32,624 nucleotides of DNA from Thermoplasmata archaeon (GTDB lineage: Archaea; Thermoplasmatota; Thermoplasmata; Lutacidiplasmatales; UBA184), in contig JASHOK010000058.1 of NCBI GenBank assembly GCA_030041175.1, forward strand, positions 1-32,624, read 5' to 3'. The translations under genes were made by a program, and so were the position numbers. Under the pieces are notes generated by a model, which did no database searches, was not told the DNA's origin, and worked only from the letters and a program-made list of their open reading frames with translations. Of this stretch, positions 31,230 through 32,624 are shown piece by piece. Numbering within the stretch: the stretch's first letter is position 1; the number at the start of each line of letters is the position of its first letter.

Positions 31230-32123
31230 TCACTTCGGTCGAGTGGCAGATGGACGGGGCGTCCCCTTCGGCGCCGGAGTGCGATGCGCTCCGGGGAGGG
31301 ACCGGAGGTCCCAGGCATTGAAGACGCTCTCATCCGCCAGCGACAAGCGATGTACGGAGCGGAAGCGGTCGTGGAGCTGGCGTTCGAGTTCCTCGGGGTC
31401 GACCGACGGAATGTTCCCGAAGAGGGTCGCCATCAGGCGAAACAGGTAGACCGACAGCGGCGCGGGGTCCTCGGACGGCCGCGTCGGGAAGAGGGTCGCG
31501 ATCGACAGCCACCCCTTCGGGTCGAGCACCCGGATCACCTCGTCCAGGGCCAGGGCCATCTCGGGCCCGGAGGGGATGTCGTTGAAGATGACTCCCGTGG
31601 CCGTCCCGTCCTTGATCGGAATGTTCAGGTGCGATCCATCGAGGATGGTGACCTTCCGATGGTCGTACTCGAAGGACACCTGGGGCGGCTTCACGAGGTA
31701 GAGTCGCCCTCTAACGAGGCGGCTCGAGATGCGCCGGAGCACGGTCTGCCGCACCGGATCAAAGAACGGCGAGGTCACGACCACGATCGTGCCCTCCAGG
31801 TCCTCCGTCTGCGGAGCGACGTGGGCCGTCAGATAGTCGGCATACTCCTGGAGGATGGTGAACACGGCCTCGCGCAGCATCGTCTCTCGCTGCCGGCGGC
31901 CCTCGGCGCCCACCGTGTAGAGTCGCTTCTTCGGCCCTCGATGACTGTCGGACCAGCGACTGCGTACCTGTCCCTGGAACTCCATGGACCGGAGCACGCG
32001 GTAGAGATTCCCGACCTCGACCGTCAGTCCCGCCGCCGTCAGCTCCCGCTGGATCGCGTAGCCGTGGAGCTCCTTTCCATGCAGGGCACGGAGCACCGCA
32101 CGCTCCAGGACATCCTTTCGCAC
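31230..32123 (-). CDS. PadR-like winged-helix regulator fused to a degenerate methyltransferase-like domain
   Basis: A 297-residue protein. Residues 1-90 form a PadR-type DNA-binding domain: LERAVLRALHGKELHGYAIQ, the recognition helix VEVGNLYRVLRSMEFQG, and a wing SDSHRGPKKRLYTVGAEG, followed by the helix that usually dimerises. From about 105 the pattern is that of a Rossmann methyltransferase: a strand-loop (GTIVVVTSPFFDPVRQ) in the place of SAM motif I but lacking its glycines, RKVTILDGSHLNIPIKDG, and ALDEVIRVLDPKGWLSIA (motifs IV to VI). The GTG at 32123 is chosen because a TATA box is 26 nt upstream; the frame to 32306 overlaps the divergent gene and is rejected. A ligand-sensing regulator of the adjacent flavoprotein is the natural reading. 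Confidence 0.82.
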   Translation of the reverse strand: MRKDVLERAVLRALHGKELHGYAIQRELTAAGLTVEVGNLYRVLRSMEFQGQVRSRWSDSHRGPKKRLYTVGAEGRRQRETMLREAVFTILQEYADYLTAHVAPQTEDLEGTIVVVTSPFFDPVRQTVLRRISSRLVRGRLYLVKPPQVSFEYDHRKVTILDGSHLNIPIKDGTATGVIFNDIPSGPEMALALDEVIRVLDPKGWLSIATLFPTRPSEDPAPLSVYLFRLMATLFGNIPSVDPEELERQLHDRFRSVHRLSLADESVFNAWDLRSLPGAHRTPAPKGTPRPSATRPK

Positions 32124-32144
32124 GAGGGTGGTAAGCTCAATTCT

Positions 32145-32153
32145 ACATATAGC
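32145..32153 (-). promoter_or_regulatory. TATA box of the PadR-like gene
   Basis: GCTATATGT on the minus strand, centred 26 nt before the GTG at 32123, predicting a leaderless message. Confidence 0.65.
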
Positions 32154-32173
32154 TGTTTGCGACAATTCAGCTA
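32150..32173. promoter_or_regulatory. Inverted repeat bridging two divergent TATA boxes (candidate operator)
   Basis: TAGCTG (32150-32155) and CAGCTA (32168-32173) are perfect complements separated by 12 nt. The left arm overlaps the TATA box of the PadR-like gene, the right arm that of the FMN reductase-like gene. A dimer bound here would block both promoters. Confidence 0.55.
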
Positions 32174-32177
32174 AATA
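32172..32177 (+). promoter_or_regulatory. TATA box of the FMN reductase-like gene
   Basis: TAAATA, about 26 nt before the ATG at 32200, predicting a leaderless message. Confidence 0.6.
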
Positions 32178-32199
32178 CTCTCGCGGACCTAGAAGGGGT

Positions 32200-32624
32200 A
32201 TGTCGACTATCACCGTACTCGGAATCGCGGGCAGCGAACGCGAAGATTCTCGGGCCCGAACGGCGCTCCAGGTCGCCCTGAAGGCGGCGCGGAAGGCCGG
32301 GGCCAAGGTCGAGGTGCTGGACGTTTCAAACCTGGACGGACACGCAGGAACGGTTCACGACCTCCCGCCGGACGAGGTCACGGACCGCGTGGGCACCGCC
32401 GTGGCGAATGCCGATGCCCTGATCGTGGCCACTCCCACGTTCCATGGGGGCCTGAGCGGCCCGCTTCGGACGATCCTGGAGTCCATCCCGAATCAGGCCA
32501 TCGCCGGGAAGGCTACCGCCCTGGTCTCGGTGACCGGTGGGTCGGCCGAGCGCGGCGACCCACTCGAGTCCCTCCGCCAGCAGCTCCAGGGCCTCCACGC
32601 GTGGGTCGTGCCGAACCGGGCCGT
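32200..32624 (+). CDS. NAD(P)H-dependent FMN reductase-like flavoprotein (3' end cut by window)
   Basis: Flavodoxin-fold protein of the NADPH-dependent FMN reductase family, open from the ATG at 32200 to the edge of the window (about 141 residues of an expected 170-200). Visible: the first strand ITVLGIAGSERED with the phosphate-binding loop after GIAGS, the strand KVEVLDVSNLD, DALIVATPTFHGGLSGPLRTILE (the family's TP-x-Y-x-G-x-x-x-x-x-L-K flavin motif with small changes), and ALVSVTGGSAERGDP. The family reduces flavins, quinones, azo dyes or chromate, often under redox or aromatic-compound stress. The start is supported by the TATA spacing. It is divergent from a PadR-like regulator whose candidate operator lies between them. 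Confidence 0.88.
   Translation, partial: MSTITVLGIAGSEREDSRARTALQVALKAARKAGAKVEVLDVSNLDGHAGTVHDLPPDEVTDRVGTAVANADALIVATPTFHGGLSGPLRTILESIPNQAIAGKATALVSVTGGSAERGDPLESLRQQLQGLHAWVVPNRA

Noticed and set aside
32124-32306. N-terminal extension of the PadR-like regulator
   Set aside because: It would run over both TATA boxes and the start of the divergent flavoprotein gene.

Overview
The window reads as a chromosome segment from a high-GC (about two thirds G+C by eye) archaeon, most plausibly an uncultivated member of the Thermoplasmatota. Archaeal marks are a Dph2-type diphthamide enzyme, an archaeal NAC protein, a DUF131 membrane protein, a PAC2-family proteasome chaperone homologue, a RimI/Naa10-like N-terminal acetyltransferase, and TATA boxes about 25-30 nt upstream of start codons with no leader between. 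Bacterial-type GyrB, GrpE and a class II HMG-CoA reductase fit Thermoplasmata-like euryarchaea. There is no rRNA, CRISPR array, transposase or phage gene; this is dense housekeeping and accessory DNA, with no gap above 300 nt.

Layout. 1-3.6 kb: an amidohydrolase of the MTA/SAH deaminase type (cut by the window edge), a small two-helix K+-channel-like protein with an altered filter, and gyrB. 3.8-6.4 kb (+): grpE, HMG-CoA reductase and pdxT, the last two joined by an ATGA overlap. 6.35-11.4 kb (-): a long protein-synthesis and protein-quality group: PAC2 protein, N-acetyltransferase, a four-CBS/S30AE (ribosome hibernation) fusion, NAC, Nudix, Dph2 and DUF131. 11.5-16.9 kb (+): a glycan cassette of GT2, sulfotransferase, M20 hydrolase and two tandem GT4 enzymes. 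17-20.6 kb: aspartate-type aminotransferase (-), purA with no canonical start codon, a LysO-type exporter and tRNA-Val(CAC).

20.7-26.5 kb: a secreted G1 glutamic peptidase, a FAD oxidoreductase, a LysE-type exporter, a cytoplasmic M28 peptidase and two small proteins. 26.5-31.2 kb: a double-SIS sugar isomerase-like protein, a class III aminotransferase translationally coupled to a zinc MDR dehydrogenase, and a sugar-1-phosphate nucleotidyltransferase. 31.2-32.6 kb: a PadR-like regulator fused to a degenerate methyltransferase-like domain, divergent from an NAD(P)H:FMN reductase-like gene (cut by the edge), with a palindrome bridging the two TATA boxes.

The most interesting items are the CBS-S30AE fusion inside the translation cluster, the channel-like protein with GQG in place of GYG, the purA start anomaly, and the PadR/flavoprotein divergon with a visible candidate operator. 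Many starts given here are shortened from the longest possible reading frame because the TATA position or a Shine-Dalgarno sequence points to an internal start.
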